A stretch of 64,000 nucleotides of DNA from NCBI RefSeq assembly GCF_001579945.1, contig NZ_CP011971.1:2320001-2384000 (forward strand), read 5' to 3'. The notes below the pieces were generated by a model. That model saw only the letters and a list, made by a program, of their open reading frames with translations, was not told the origin of the DNA and did not search any database. The position numbers and the translations under genes were made by a program. The stretch is from Steroidobacter denitrificans (lineage in GTDB: Bacteria > Pseudomonadota > Gammaproteobacteria > Steroidobacterales > Steroidobacteraceae). Positions 27,050 to 36,743 of the stretch are shown piece after piece; within the stretch, counting starts at the first letter, position 1; each line of letters opens with the position of its first letter.

Positions 27050-27910
27050 GTGATCCGCGTCGGAGTCGTCTATCCTCAGATCGAACTGGGAGGATCGCCC
27101 GAAGCGGTGCGCGAGATCGGCTCGGCAGCGGAAACCCTGGGCTACGATCATCTGCTAATGTATGACCATGTGGTGGGGGCGAATCCCGACCGCGAACCGA
27201 AACTCTGGGGACCCTATACCGATCAGCACCCGTTTCACGACCCTCTGGTCGCGTTCGGTTTCCTGTCGGGGATCACGCGGCGGCTGCAATTCATCACGGG
27301 CTGCGTAATCCTTCCGCAGCGGCAAACCGTGCTCGTCGCAAAACAGGCAACCGACGTGGAACTGCTCTCCGATGGTCGCCTGACGCTCGGCGTGGGCGCA
27401 GGCTGGAATCCCGTCGAGTACGAAGCGCTGGGCCAGGATTTCCACACGCGTGGTCGGCGGCTTGATGAACAGATCGGCTTCCTTCGGCGCCTATGGTCCG
27501 AACCATTGCTGACGTGGGCCGGCGAGTTCGACCGTATCGATCGTGCCTGTATCATCCCGCGACCGAAGCGCCGTATTCCGGTCTGGATCGGCGGCTTCGG
27601 CGAAGCCGCGTTCCGGCGCGCAGGGCGCCTCGGTGAAGGCTTCATCTTCGCCGGCCCCATGGAAACCGTCATCGACGCCTGGGCGCGCGTACGCCATCAT
27701 CTCGCCGAGGCTGGCCGTTCGCTCGAGGGCTTCGGCGCACTGTACATCATGACGAGCGCAAAGAGCGTCGATGACGCCATCACGACGATCGAACGGTGGC
27801 GTCGGGAGGGAGGAACACACGCTTCCATCTACACGATGGATCAGCAATTCCACACCGTAGCCCAACACGTCGACTATCTGGGAAAGATCCGGTGTCAACT
27901 GACATCTTGA
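27050..27910 (+). CDS. LLM-class flavin-dependent oxidoreductase 1
   Basis: A 286-residue luciferase-like monooxygenase-fold protein. Motifs: the N-terminal strand RVGVVYPQIELGG, the substrate/flavin loop ITGCVILPQRQTVLVAKQ, the family hallmark LSDGRLTLGVGAGWNPVEY and PVWIGGFGEAAFRRA. Such enzymes use FMN or F420. No F420 genes are visible, so FMN is more likely. It starts with GTG and is transcribed away from the Mo-enzyme operon. Substrate unknown. Confidence 0.85.
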   Translation: MIRVGVVYPQIELGGSPEAVREIGSAAETLGYDHLLMYDHVVGANPDREPKLWGPYTDQHPFHDPLVAFGFLSGITRRLQFITGCVILPQRQTVLVAKQATDVELLSDGRLTLGVGAGWNPVEYEALGQDFHTRGRRLDEQIGFLRRLWSEPLLTWAGEFDRIDRACIIPRPKRRIPVWIGGFGEAAFRRAGRLGEGFIFAGPMETVIDAWARVRHHLAEAGRSLEGFGALYIMTSAKSVDDAITTIERWRREGGTHASIYTMDQQFHTVAQHVDYLGKIRCQLTS

Positions 27911-27987
27911 AGATCCGTTGACTGCTGCATTATGACGTTCCCATCTGCCTGCCTCAGGCATCGGCACTTGCGCGACGAGTAAAGCGA

Positions 27988-28005
27988 CGCCTGGGAGCCC
28001 AGGCG
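27988..28005. terminator. Hairpin between convergent genes
   Basis: CGCCTGGG-AG-CCCAGGCG is a perfect 8-bp inverted repeat in the 118-nt gap between the convergent LLM gene and TonB receptor 2 gene. It can act in both directions. There is no clear T-run. Confidence 0.5.
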
Positions 28006-28028
28006 CCGCTCATATATCGGAAATTACA

Positions 28029-30446
28029 TCAGAAGCGGTAGGTTGCCTGCAGCGCTATCTGCCGTTTGCGTGCGGGAACACCCATGATCTGCCCCGGGAT
28101 ACCCGGGGTAACCGTCGCCCCCGGCTTCTCGGCGAGATATCCGGCCGAATAGTACTCATCTGTCAAATTGCGTCCGATCACCGCTAACTCCATCTTCTCA
28201 TCTGACGTCGCAATGCGCGCGCTGGCATCAAACACCCAAAAACTATCCTGCATCCCGGCGGGGTTGGAATTCTCTACGCCAAAGTACTCGTCGCTGTAGC
28301 GAGCATTACCGGCAAAACCGAATACGAATCTATCATTGATCGGCACGTCGACCGTGAAACCGGTGCTGAGGGTCCAATCGGGTGCTCGCGACAGCGGCTC
28401 ACCGCTCAGATCCTGTCCGAAGCTACCAGGCGCCAATTCGACATTGCAGCCCAACGCTGCGGTCTGTCCGCTCCAGCACCCCGTCACGTAATCCAGATAC
28501 CGTGCTCGGTTGTAGGCTACCGCCCCGTACACGTTCAGCCAGCTCGTTGCATTCAGGCGCGCCTCGACTTCAACGCCTTTTACGCGCGCGGCTGCCGCGT
28601 TTGAAATGATGAAGGAGGTCGTTGCCGAGTCGAATGAGTTGACTTGGAGATCCTCGTACTTATAGGTGTACACTGCCGCGGTCAGCAACAGTCTCCTATC
28701 CAGCAACTGGGTCTTGAGTCCGGCCTCGAATCCCTTCACCTGCTCGGCCTTATAACGAATGGCATCTTCGGTAACGTCCGCAGGCATCAGCGTGAAGCCT
28801 AGCCCGAATCCACCCGATTTGTAGCCGGTCTTATAAGCAATATATGTCGTTACGTCCTGGTTAGGGCGCCAAGTCAGAGTCGCCTCCGGCGAGTAATTGC
28901 TGTCGCGGAACTTATCAGTGAAGACTCGGGACGGTGGCGTGAACAGCACACCCGAGAGCGACGGATAGACGTAGGTATTAGCAAGCGTGGAATCCTTCTC
29001 CTCGCGTGTGTAACGCACGCCAAGAGCGAATTCCACCTCTTGCGTGATATCCCAGATCGCCTGACTGAATACGGAATAGGCGTCGGTCTTCGTCGAGCCC
29101 GGCCTGTTCCAGGTCTCATACTTGCCGGTCGCCGGGTCGACACCAAGCGCCAGAATTTTGGAGGCGTTGACGAAATCGAGCTGGGCGTGTTCGTAAAATA
29201 CCCCAAACATCAGATTGATGGGAGCATCGTAGTCCGTCAGCAACCGAAATTCCTGGCTAAAGGTATCGTACTTCTCATACTCTGCCGCACCAAGCTGGTA
29301 GAACGCGGTCGCGTCGTAATTATCAACGTAACTCGTTTCAGTTTTGAAGTAGCCGGTCACCGATGTGAATGTCAGATCTCCCGCACGGTAATTTGCGGTC
29401 AGGCTACCCAGGTAGATCTTGCTATCGGTATACGGTTGCTGCCGCGCATATGGCCAGTTGTCCGCCACGCCGTCCGGCAAGCCACTTGCAGAATAGTGAT
29501 TGTCGAAGTTGCAGCCGCTCGTCGGATCGGTAACACCATAAACTCTTCCTGCTGAAAACGCACCGCAGCTAAAGAGCTGCTGACCAGCGGCTGGGCCGTC
29601 GTCTTCGTAATCCATGGCGGATACCTTCAGAGTCGCGTCGAAATTGCTGTCCGCAGGTGTAAAAGTCAATGTCAGGCGACCCATCAATTCCTTCTCCCCC
29701 GGCTTCCTGACACCCAGCACTGGAGCGCCTGGATCGGGCGGTGCGAACGGGCTGCTGACCAGTGCTGCATCGTTGCGCAGCCAACCTTCCATATCGCGAT
29801 AACGGACCGCCAGGCGCGCACCCCAGGCATCGGAAAGCGGGCCCGATAACGCACCTTCGATGATAGCTTCGTCGCCGCCGAATTCGTAGCTGGCGCGTGC
29901 GTACCCCTCTAGCTCCTGGGTTGGACCGGCCGAGCGGATCGCGATGACACCGGCTGGACTGTTCTTGCCGAAGAACAATGCCTGTGGACCCTTCAACACA
30001 TCGACCTGCGCTACGTCGAACAGGCCCTGAGTCAGTACACGCGCTCGTCCCGTCTGTACACCATCGATATTGATCGACACGGCTTGATCGAACCCGGACT
30101 GTCCTGGCGAGGTACCGACACCGCGAAGCGACAGCACGCCGCCGGAGCCGCTCGATGCGCGATCGATGGTCAATGACGGCGCCAACTTCACCACGTCGCG
30201 AATATCAGTCGTTCCGTAATCCTGAAGAGCTTTGGCATTGAGTGACGATACCGCCACAGGCACGGTGATCAACGATTCGTTACGCTGCCGCGCCGTGACG
30301 ATGACTTCTTCCAGTGCGCCGGTGGTCGCTCCCATGGCGCCCTCGGCGGACACCGCGTCGGCAGCGCACAAGATGCTCGAACCCAGTAAAATGGTTTTTA
30401 CTGCAACGCTCAAGCGGTTCGTAGCCTGAAATACCTGCATGATCAT
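28029..30446 (-). CDS. TonB-dependent outer-membrane receptor 2
   Basis: An 805-residue receptor with a signal peptide (ILLGSSILCAADAVSA), plug start EEVIVTARQRNESLITVPVA, plug motifs LRGVGTSPGQSG and VLKGPQALFFGKNSPAGVI, and a barrel ending ALQATYRF. It lies alone on the minus strand with its own upstream region, which contains a repeat block shared with 38986-39078. Substrate unknown, probably a hydrophobic or conjugated compound. The start at MIM or the following MQVF is uncertain by two codons. Confidence 0.9.
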   Translation of the reverse strand: MIMQVFQATNRLSVAVKTILLGSSILCAADAVSAEGAMGATTGALEEVIVTARQRNESLITVPVAVSSLNAKALQDYGTTDIRDVVKLAPSLTIDRASSGSGGVLSLRGVGTSPGQSGFDQAVSINIDGVQTGRARVLTQGLFDVAQVDVLKGPQALFFGKNSPAGVIAIRSAGPTQELEGYARASYEFGGDEAIIEGALSGPLSDAWGARLAVRYRDMEGWLRNDAALVSSPFAPPDPGAPVLGVRKPGEKELMGRLTLTFTPADSNFDATLKVSAMDYEDDGPAAGQQLFSCGAFSAGRVYGVTDPTSGCNFDNHYSASGLPDGVADNWPYARQQPYTDSKIYLGSLTANYRAGDLTFTSVTGYFKTETSYVDNYDATAFYQLGAAEYEKYDTFSQEFRLLTDYDAPINLMFGVFYEHAQLDFVNASKILALGVDPATGKYETWNRPGSTKTDAYSVFSQAIWDITQEVEFALGVRYTREEKDSTLANTYVYPSLSGVLFTPPSRVFTDKFRDSNYSPEATLTWRPNQDVTTYIAYKTGYKSGGFGLGFTLMPADVTEDAIRYKAEQVKGFEAGLKTQLLDRRLLLTAAVYTYKYEDLQVNSFDSATTSFIISNAAAARVKGVEVEARLNATSWLNVYGAVAYNRARYLDYVTGCWSGQTAALGCNVELAPGSFGQDLSGEPLSRAPDWTLSTGFTVDVPINDRFVFGFAGNARYSDEYFGVENSNPAGMQDSFWVFDASARIATSDEKMELAVIGRNLTDEYYSAGYLAEKPGATVTPGIPGQIMGVPARKRQIALQATYRF

Positions 30447-30808
30447 ATCCTCTTTATCTACTTCTTCATACGGAGACGAAACGGAGACGAAACGTCACCT
30501 TATGGATAACGACAAGCAACAGAAAATCGTTCTCTGAACGGGGAAAGTCGGCGAGCTGTTGCGATCACGGCAGTCGCCAGCCGGACCGCCGGACACGAAT
30601 GAAATAAGTTTGCACAGACGCGTCGATCTACGGCTCATTATCCGCGGCCGACATGAATCGCCTCCTGCTACAGCCATGGCGACCCTCGACATATGAGTCG
30701 TTTTCGCAACAGATAGCTCCCCTCGAATTCCCCTAAAGCATCACCGATTCGTTCCGGTCTCGACGAGCTCAATACGTGCAGCCCCTGAGAGGACCGTACG
30801 ACGTTCTA

Positions 30809-30904
30809 ATGCGTCGATCCGTATCGCTAAATACTGGATGCCTCTTCTTTAGTCGACTGTATATTTCATGATCGGCCGGCGTGAGAACTGTCAACGATGA
30901 CAGG
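30809..30904. repeat. Upstream repeat block, copy A
   Basis: Two conserved parts are shared with 38986-39078: ATGCGTCGATCCG (30809-30821) and the stretch ending AGAACTGTCAACGATGACAG (30884-30903). The second part contains the inverted repeat CTGTC-N6-GACAG, like an operator. Copy A is about 400 nt upstream of TonB receptor 2. Confidence 0.65.
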
Positions 30905-30910
30905 TTGACC

Positions 30911-30930
30911 TTTTGCATGTTGTTGCAAAA
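30911..30930. promoter_or_regulatory. Palindrome TTTTGCA-N6-TGCAAAA
   Basis: A perfect 7-bp inverted repeat with a 6-nt spacer, directly after repeat block A. Size and symmetry fit a dimeric regulator site. It could serve either neighbouring gene. Confidence 0.4.
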
Positions 30931-31232
30931 AAATTACGCAAAGGATACGCCTCTCGTGAACCACGAAATTTTTGAATCAAAAATGCTGCGATTGCGTTTC
31001 AGCACCCGTTTTTGACGTGTCCCACCGCATGAGAACACATTGCGCCGGCTGAAATCGAGGAGTCGTGAAACTCAAGAACATCAGAACAGCGTCTATGATT
31101 CGCTGTATCTGGCTCGAAACTCGGTAATGCTACCGGCGTTGCAGCCATCGGAACGAAATCGCATCTTACACACTAAGCGAGAAACACCCCTGCCATTCCG
31201 GGATTCGTTCTGGATCGCTGCCGAGGATGCAC

Positions 31233-33658
31233 ATGCAGCAGAACATCGGCAGCATTAAGCAACGGTGGGACGGGTGGAGACTATCGGTTCGTTTTCTGGC
31301 ACTCCTGGTCGGCGCCACCGGCGTTGCACTGATTCCCGGCGGTAGCCGGCTGTTGTGGCTGGGAGGAACACCCTATTTTCTGCTCATAGGCCTCGCTCTG
31401 ATGGCCGGCGCCGTACTGCTCTGGCAATTGCGTGCCAGCGGTGCGCGGCTTTATGGGTTGCTGTTGTGGCTCGCGTTGGGATGGGCCGTCTTTGCCACGG
31501 GCTCCTCGCCGTGGCCGCTTATAGGCCGCCTGGCGCTGCCGGTCATTATGGGCTCCTGGTTGATCCTGCCCCCGGTTCGACGACGCCTGATCGGAGCAAC
31601 CATGACACCGTTCACCCATGTGGCAGCCGCTGCCGCAGCAGCGGTGCTCGCCGGTTTTGTCGCGCACGGAAAGTTCAACCCGCCACCGCTCGATCCCGCC
31701 CTTCGGATCGGTATGTCAACCCTGCCGGATATCCCTTTCGACCCTGCTACCACGCCGGTGGATTGGGCCCACTGGGGCAATGATCGAGGTGGCACGCGGC
31801 ACAGCAGATTGACGCAAATCACGCCGCAAAACGTTCACCAGCTGCGGTACTATGGGCTTACCGCACTGGCGATGCCCCGTCGGGACACGTGAGCTTCCAG
31901 GCAACCCCTCTACAGATCGCCGACGCTATTTATTTCTGCACCGGCTACAATGACGTAATCGCACTCGATGCAGAAACCGGCCGAGAGATTTGGCGCCGCT
32001 CGCTCGACGTGGATCTGGCGGACGTCGCAGGTCTGACCTGCCGCGGTGTGTCGTACTATCGTATTCCAGAGACTAGTGGTGTCTGCGCCGAGCGGATCAT
32101 CACGGCAACGCTCGATGCACGGCTGATCGCACTCGATCGGCGCACAGGTGAGCTGTGCATGGGATTCGGTCACCATGGCGCCGTATCCCTGTTGGAAGGC
32201 ATGGGTCCGGTGACCAAGGGCTACTATTACGTTACATCGCCTCCTGCCATCGTGCGCGGGCGTATCGTTCTCGGGGGGTGGGTCACCGACGGTCAGTACT
32301 GGGGCGAACCCTCCGGCGTGATCCGTGCGTTCGACGCGGTCAATGGGCGGTTGGCTTGGGCATTCGACGTGGGACAACCGGACCAGACCGGCCTTCCCGC
32401 GCCCGGCGAGCACTATACACGCGCCACACCGAACAGCTGGGCGCCGATGAGCGCCGACGAAGCCATGGGAATGGTCTACGTACCAACCGGCAATGCGACG
32501 CCGGACTATTTCGGCGGGCAGCGCCGCCCCTTCGACGACGCCTATTCCAGTTCGGTGGTCGCGATCGACGTGGCCACGGGTCGGCCACGCTGGACATTTC
32601 AGACCACGCATCACGATCTCTGGGACTACGACGTTGCGTCACAACCGACACTCGTCGACCTCAGGGTGAACGGCACCGTCCGTAGATTGCTGCTGCAACC
32701 CACCAAGAGAGGGGAACTATTTGTCCTGGACCGTGTTACGGGACAGCCTGCCTTTCCCATCGTCGAATACCCAGTGCCTGCCCATGGGTACGCGCCAGGT
32801 GAGCGCCTCGCGGCCACGCAACCCTTTTCTCCCGCGCTCCCAGCCTTCAGCGGTCCTGAGCTGACAGAGGACAGCATGTGGGGACTGACGCCTATCGACG
32901 AACTCTGGTGCCGTCTGCGTTTTCGGGAAGCACGATACGAAGGTGTATTCACCCCGCCGGGACTTACGCCCTATATTCAATATCCAGGTTATTTGGGGGG
33001 ATTCGGCTGGGGAAGCGTCTCCGTCGATCCCGCACGCCGAATCGCGGTCTTCAATACCAGCAGGATGGCAAATCACAACCAATTACTTTCCCGCGCCGAG
33101 GCCGAAAGCCGCGGAATCCGGGCACGGCGCGCCGGCAGCACTGAATTCGTCGGCGGTGCCGCAGCCCAGGAAGGCACGCCCTTCGCCGCGGATATACGAC
33201 CCTTCCTGTCGCCACTCGGCGTACCCTGCCAGGCACCACCGTACTCGATGTTGTCGGCCATCGACCTATCCAGTGGAAAACTGCTATGGCATCAGCCATT
33301 AGGAACCGCGCGGGATGCGGGACCGTGGAGCCTGAAGCTGGGTTTGCCGCTACCGATGGGTTCTCCGAGCCTCGGTGGGGCTACCACTACTGCAAGCGGA
33401 ATTACGTTCATCGCCGCCACGCAGGACCGCTACCTGCGGGCCTTCGATTCCCGCACCGGCAAGCAGCTCTGGCGGTCCCGGCTACCCGCCGGTGGTCACG
33501 CAGTTCCCATGACTTATCTGACGCCGCAAACCAGGCGACAAGTAGTCATCATCGCTGCGGGCGGATCCAGTCTGCTCAAGTCGAAAGCCGGCAACCATCT
33601 GCTTGCCTATGCCTTGCCCATGGACGACCCCCGAACACCGGCAGATCGACCGCACTAA
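31233..33658 (+). pseudogene. Membrane-bound PQQ-dependent dehydrogenase, split by a frameshift
   Basis: This matches the glucose/quinate/shikimate-type quinoprotein dehydrogenases: four to five N-terminal membrane helices (about residues 20-155), then the eight-bladed PQQ domain in the periplasm, feeding electrons to ubiquinone. The first frame (ending 31892) runs to DWAHWGNDRGGTRHSRL and QNVHQLR. The correct continuation VLWAYRTGDAPSGHVSFQ is in the next frame, which stays open to 33658. One missing base near 31847 explains it. PQQ-domain signs include QTTHHDLWDYDVASQPTL. The ATG at 31233 follows GAGG. It is either inactivated or shows a sequence error; otherwise complete, about 810 codons. 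Confidence 0.88.
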
Positions 33659-34401
33659 GCGCAGCACGGCAATCCGCCTTCGGACCAGACGGGCAACAAG
33701 CCCATTTTCATCGCCTTGAAGGCCGCCTGCTGTTTGGACGGAACCTCAAGCTTGCGCATGGCATTCTGAAGATGGAAGTTTACGGTCCTTTCGGAGCATG
33801 AAATGATGCGGGAAGTCTCCCAGGCGGTCTTGCCCTGCAGACTCCAGCCGAGACATTCCAACTCGCGCGGACTGAGCCGCGCCCGCTGAACGGATGCCGG
33901 ATCTCCCCGACCCTGCCACGCCAGGGCGGCGTAGGGGCCGATCACGGCCATGGCACTGCTCAGAATGATGCGCTCCGCATCCATGTGGGCATGCCGGCCG
34001 TCGTATATCGCGACCAGTATGCCGACCTCTCCCACTCTGCCGCTCACGCGTACCGCGGCGCCCCTCTCATAGCCGACATCCATCGAACGCTCGAACATCT
34101 TTGCAAACGGTTGAGCGGACTTGCAGTACTGTTCAGCTTCCCAGAATATCGGCGTCCAGCTGCTGAGCGCCCCCGCCATGATCGGATTACTCAGATACGC
34201 ACGGTCAGTGACAATCGTCTCGAGAAACAGCTGGTCGAAATGGCCCTGCAGCTCGGTAAAGTTCTCGGCCCACTGGCTGCTGAAAACGAATGCCTTGAAC
34301 CCCAGTTTTTCCAATGTCGAGGCGATGATCGGACAAAGACAACGCGGATTCTGGTCGACTTCCATACACCGGCGCGTGAATTCCACAATGATGTTTGACA
34401 T
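33655..34401 (-). CDS. LuxR-family regulator with autoinducer-binding-like domain
   Basis: A 248-residue protein. Residues 1-165 resemble the autoinducer-binding domain (a WxxxY/D-P/W pattern around DRAYLSNPIMAGALSSWTP). Residues 178-240 are a GerE helix-turn-helix: LSPRELECLGWSLQGKTAWE, then SERTVNFHLQNAMRKL. No LuxI-type synthase gene is in the window, so it looks like a LuxR solo. It converges on the PQQ dehydrogenase gene with a 4-nt overlap. It may sense an acyl-homoserine lactone or another small molecule. Confidence 0.87.
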   Translation of the reverse strand: MSNIIVEFTRRCMEVDQNPRCLCPIIASTLEKLGFKAFVFSSQWAENFTELQGHFDQLFLETIVTDRAYLSNPIMAGALSSWTPIFWEAEQYCKSAQPFAKMFERSMDVGYERGAAVRVSGRVGEVGILVAIYDGRHAHMDAERIILSSAMAVIGPYAALAWQGRGDPASVQRARLSPRELECLGWSLQGKTAWETSRIISCSERTVNFHLQNAMRKLEVPSKQQAAFKAMKMGLLPVWSEGGLPCCA

Positions 34402-34500
34402 TTCACCACCCTCTATCGCCAGTCGTCATAGCGAGGAAGCTCGAGGCACACGCAAACATGTCTATATCATGCTAGCGAACGGTCCGGTAAATGGATGGTT

Positions 34501-34788
34501 TCAAAGGCTTGCTTTCATCGTCCTCGCACACGCGAGCCATAGAATCGTCAACATACAGATTCTGTAAACCACAAGGCCTACAATGGACACAAGCCACGAA
34601 GCGCCAATCGCATACCAGCCCTCGATTTTCCCTCGGAATCGTTGATCGAACATATAGCGAAATTTCGGATACAAAGTCAACGCATAGTCGTCGAGCCGGA
34701 ATCCAAGTGAATTCTCCGGTTGCCAGTCAAACGGCGCAGTATCCACCATCCACAGGAAGCGATACGCCGGTGACGAAGCTGGCCTCAT
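34501..34788 (-). CDS. Possible small membrane protein (weak)
   Basis: The open frame gives up to 95 residues. The C-terminal half is hydrophobic (GWYAIGASWLVSIVGLVVYR and a second helix). The first part overlaps the end of the SDR gene in another frame, so the start is probably inside, for example an ATG near 34660. I recognise no family. It may be a remnant of a longer gene. Confidence 0.25.
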   Translation of the reverse strand: MRPASSPAYRFLWMVDTAPFDWQPENSLGFRLDDYALTLYPKFRYMFDQRFRGKIEGWYAIGASWLVSIVGLVVYRICMLTILWLACARTMKASL

Positions 34789-35497
34789 CGGAGGCTAGGA
34801 ACAGGATCGTACTCGCGAGTTCCTCAGGCCGGCCGACACGTTTCATCGGATGACCAGCCGCCAGGGTTTCCAGCATCTGCGCCGGATCCGGCGCGCCGTC
34901 CAGAACGCCCTGCATCATGGGCGTCATCGTCGCGCCAGGATGCACGGCATTACAGCGGATCGGATAGTCCTGCTGACAGCAGTACAGCGCCACGGAGCGT
35001 GTAATGGACCATACGGCGGCCTTGCTAGCGCCGTAGGCGACGAAGTCGCCATGGGCGCGCAGACCGAGCGTTGAGGAAAGATTCACAATCGCACCTGCGC
35101 GCGTCGTCCCCTTCATGAGCCCGACGCCGTATTTGCAGCCCAGAAACACGCCATCGGCATTGATCCTCTGATGGCGCCGCCATAACTCGTAATCGCAGCT
35201 CTCAATATTGTTCGGTATGCTGATACCGGCTGAATTCACCAGAACGTCGAGGCGACCGTGCAGTGAAGCCACCGCGTCGATCGCCTTGCGCCAGGACTCC
35301 TCCTGTGTCACGTCGAGCTGTACGTGACGCGCGGCGGTTCCCAATTCAGCAACAACCGCCGCAGCACGCTCCGCATTCATATCACCGATAACGACGCATG
35401 CGCCTTCCGCGACGAAACGGCGGGCGCTGGCCTCGCCGATACCAGACGCACCGCCACTGATGAATGCAATCTTTCCCGCCAACCGTGATTCGCTCAT
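34727..35497 (-). CDS. Short-chain dehydrogenase/reductase (hydroxysteroid-dehydrogenase-like)
   Basis: A 256-residue classical SDR using NAD(H). Cofactor loop SGGASGIGEASARRF (about 14-28), the LDV motif, NSAGIS (the NNAG position), catalytic Ser in IVNLSSTLGLRAHG and YGASKAA with the YxxxK pair. The Asp in VVIGDMN after strand 2 suggests NAD rather than NADP. It resembles 3- or 17/20-hydroxysteroid dehydrogenases, but many SDRs do. It lies near the end of the long catabolic run on the minus strand. Confidence 0.9.
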   Translation of the reverse strand: MSESRLAGKIAFISGGASGIGEASARRFVAEGACVVIGDMNAERAAAVVAELGTAARHVQLDVTQEESWRKAIDAVASLHGRLDVLVNSAGISIPNNIESCDYELWRRHQRINADGVFLGCKYGVGLMKGTTRAGAIVNLSSTLGLRAHGDFVAYGASKAAVWSITRSVALYCCQQDYPIRCNAVHPGATMTPMMQGVLDGAPDPAQMLETLAAGHPMKRVGRPEELASTILFLASDEASFVTGVSLPVDGGYCAV

Positions 35498-35552
35498 GTT
35501 CCATCCTCAGATGTTCGTGTACGGTATTACAATCCAGCTTCCGTGAACGTGC

Positions 35553-36674
35553 CTATCCATCGATGATTGTCATCATGCGGCTCATTGCATCCGCGAAATC
35601 CTGCTTGAACTCCTGCACGACGGCAGTGGCCGAACACACCCCCTCCACGAGACCCACGCCTTGGCCGACCCAGTAGCTGACGAGCTCGCGGGCCTTCTCG
35701 TTGCCGGCATCCGCGGCCTTGTCGATCTTTCCGAAAGTTGGAATACTGATCATGGCCATCATGGGCATAGGAAGAGCACCGGGACTACCGGGGCCGTCCC
35801 AGGCTTCGTGCCACGCTGAGCGCAGTTGGCGGCTCGGCTTACCCGTGCGCGTCGGGGAGCGGACCGTATCGCGGGAATTCGCAGCCACCATTTTTTCGCG
35901 GAAGGATTCGCTGGCTTCGGACTCCGTGGTCGCAAGCCAGACCGAACCAGTCCAAACGCCTGCTGCGCCCATCGCCATGCAACCAGCCATCTGCGCGCCG
36001 GTCATGATCCCACCCGCTGCCAGCACCGGCACATCACGGATCGGTTTGATTGCCCGAATCACCTCCGGCACCAGCACCAGCGTCGAGACCTCGCCGCAAT
36101 GGCCGCCGGCCTCGCCGCCCTGCGCGATGATGAGATCCACGCCCGCTTTCACCTGGCGTACCGCATGTTCCTTGGCACCGACCAATGCGCCCACCGGTAC
36201 GCCGTGCCGGCGCGAACGCTCGATCATCGCTGGCGGCGCGATACCGAGCGCGTTGACCATGAGCCGGATCGGATGACGGAAGGCTACATCCATCAGCGCC
36301 TCACCCATCTCGGGCAGCGTCGATGGCAGCTGCCGCGTCACGACCTCCTGTGGCGTCGCAGCAATACCGTACCGCCGCAGCAGGTCGACCGTGAAGTCGA
36401 TGTGGCGCGCCGGGATCTGTGCAAGCAGCGCGTCGATGCTGTGATCCATACCCAGCATCTGGTGCTCGGGAATCAGGATGTCGACGCCATAGGGTTTGCC
36501 GTCGACATGACTGTCGATCCAGCGCAACTCCTCCTCAAGAGATTCGGGCGTGAAGCTGCTACCGCCGAGCACACCGAAGCCTCCCGATCGACTGACGGCC
36601 GCAACTACGTCGCGACAATGACTAAAGGCGAACAGCGGAAATTCCGCGCCTACGAGACTTTGAATCGGTTCCAA
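35553..36674 (-). CDS. Nitronate monooxygenase-like FMN protein
   Basis: A TIM-barrel flavoprotein of the nitronate monooxygenase / 2-nitropropane dioxygenase family, which also contains enoyl-reductase-like enzymes. Signs: GGFGVLGGSSFTPESLEEEL, the catalytic-His loop AQGGEAGGHCGEV and the phosphate loop VLAAGGIMTGAQMAGCMAMG. The best ribosome site GGGAGGAG stands 5 nt before a TTG at 36674 (reading MEPIQSLVGAEFP); an ATG at 36713 has none. About 373 residues. In catabolic gene clusters such proteins often have functions unrelated to nitronates. Confidence 0.85.
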   Translation of the reverse strand: MEPIQSLVGAEFPLFAFSHCRDVVAAVSRSGGFGVLGGSSFTPESLEEELRWIDSHVDGKPYGVDILIPEHQMLGMDHSIDALLAQIPARHIDFTVDLLRRYGIAATPQEVVTRQLPSTLPEMGEALMDVAFRHPIRLMVNALGIAPPAMIERSRRHGVPVGALVGAKEHAVRQVKAGVDLIIAQGGEAGGHCGEVSTLVLVPEVIRAIKPIRDVPVLAAGGIMTGAQMAGCMAMGAAGVWTGSVWLATTESEASESFREKMVAANSRDTVRSPTRTGKPSRQLRSAWHEAWDGPGSPGALPMPMMAMISIPTFGKIDKAADAGNEKARELVSYWVGQGVGLVEGVCSATAVVQEFKQDFADAMSRMMTIIDG

Positions 36675-36743
36675 CGCGACTCCTCCCGAAATTCCTGATA
36701 AGGTGAGGGGCACACCACGATACCTCGCCCACCCATGCCTTGT

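Larger units (their letters stand above)
30447..31232. other. Long divergent intergenic region, TonB receptor 2 / PQQ dehydrogenase
   Basis: No gene is supported in these 786 nt. It holds a repeat block (30809-30904) and a palindrome TTTTGCA-N6-TGCAAAA at 30911-30930, a plausible operator. Two short open frames (30495-30692 minus, 31040-31258 plus) lack motifs. Confidence 0.55.
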
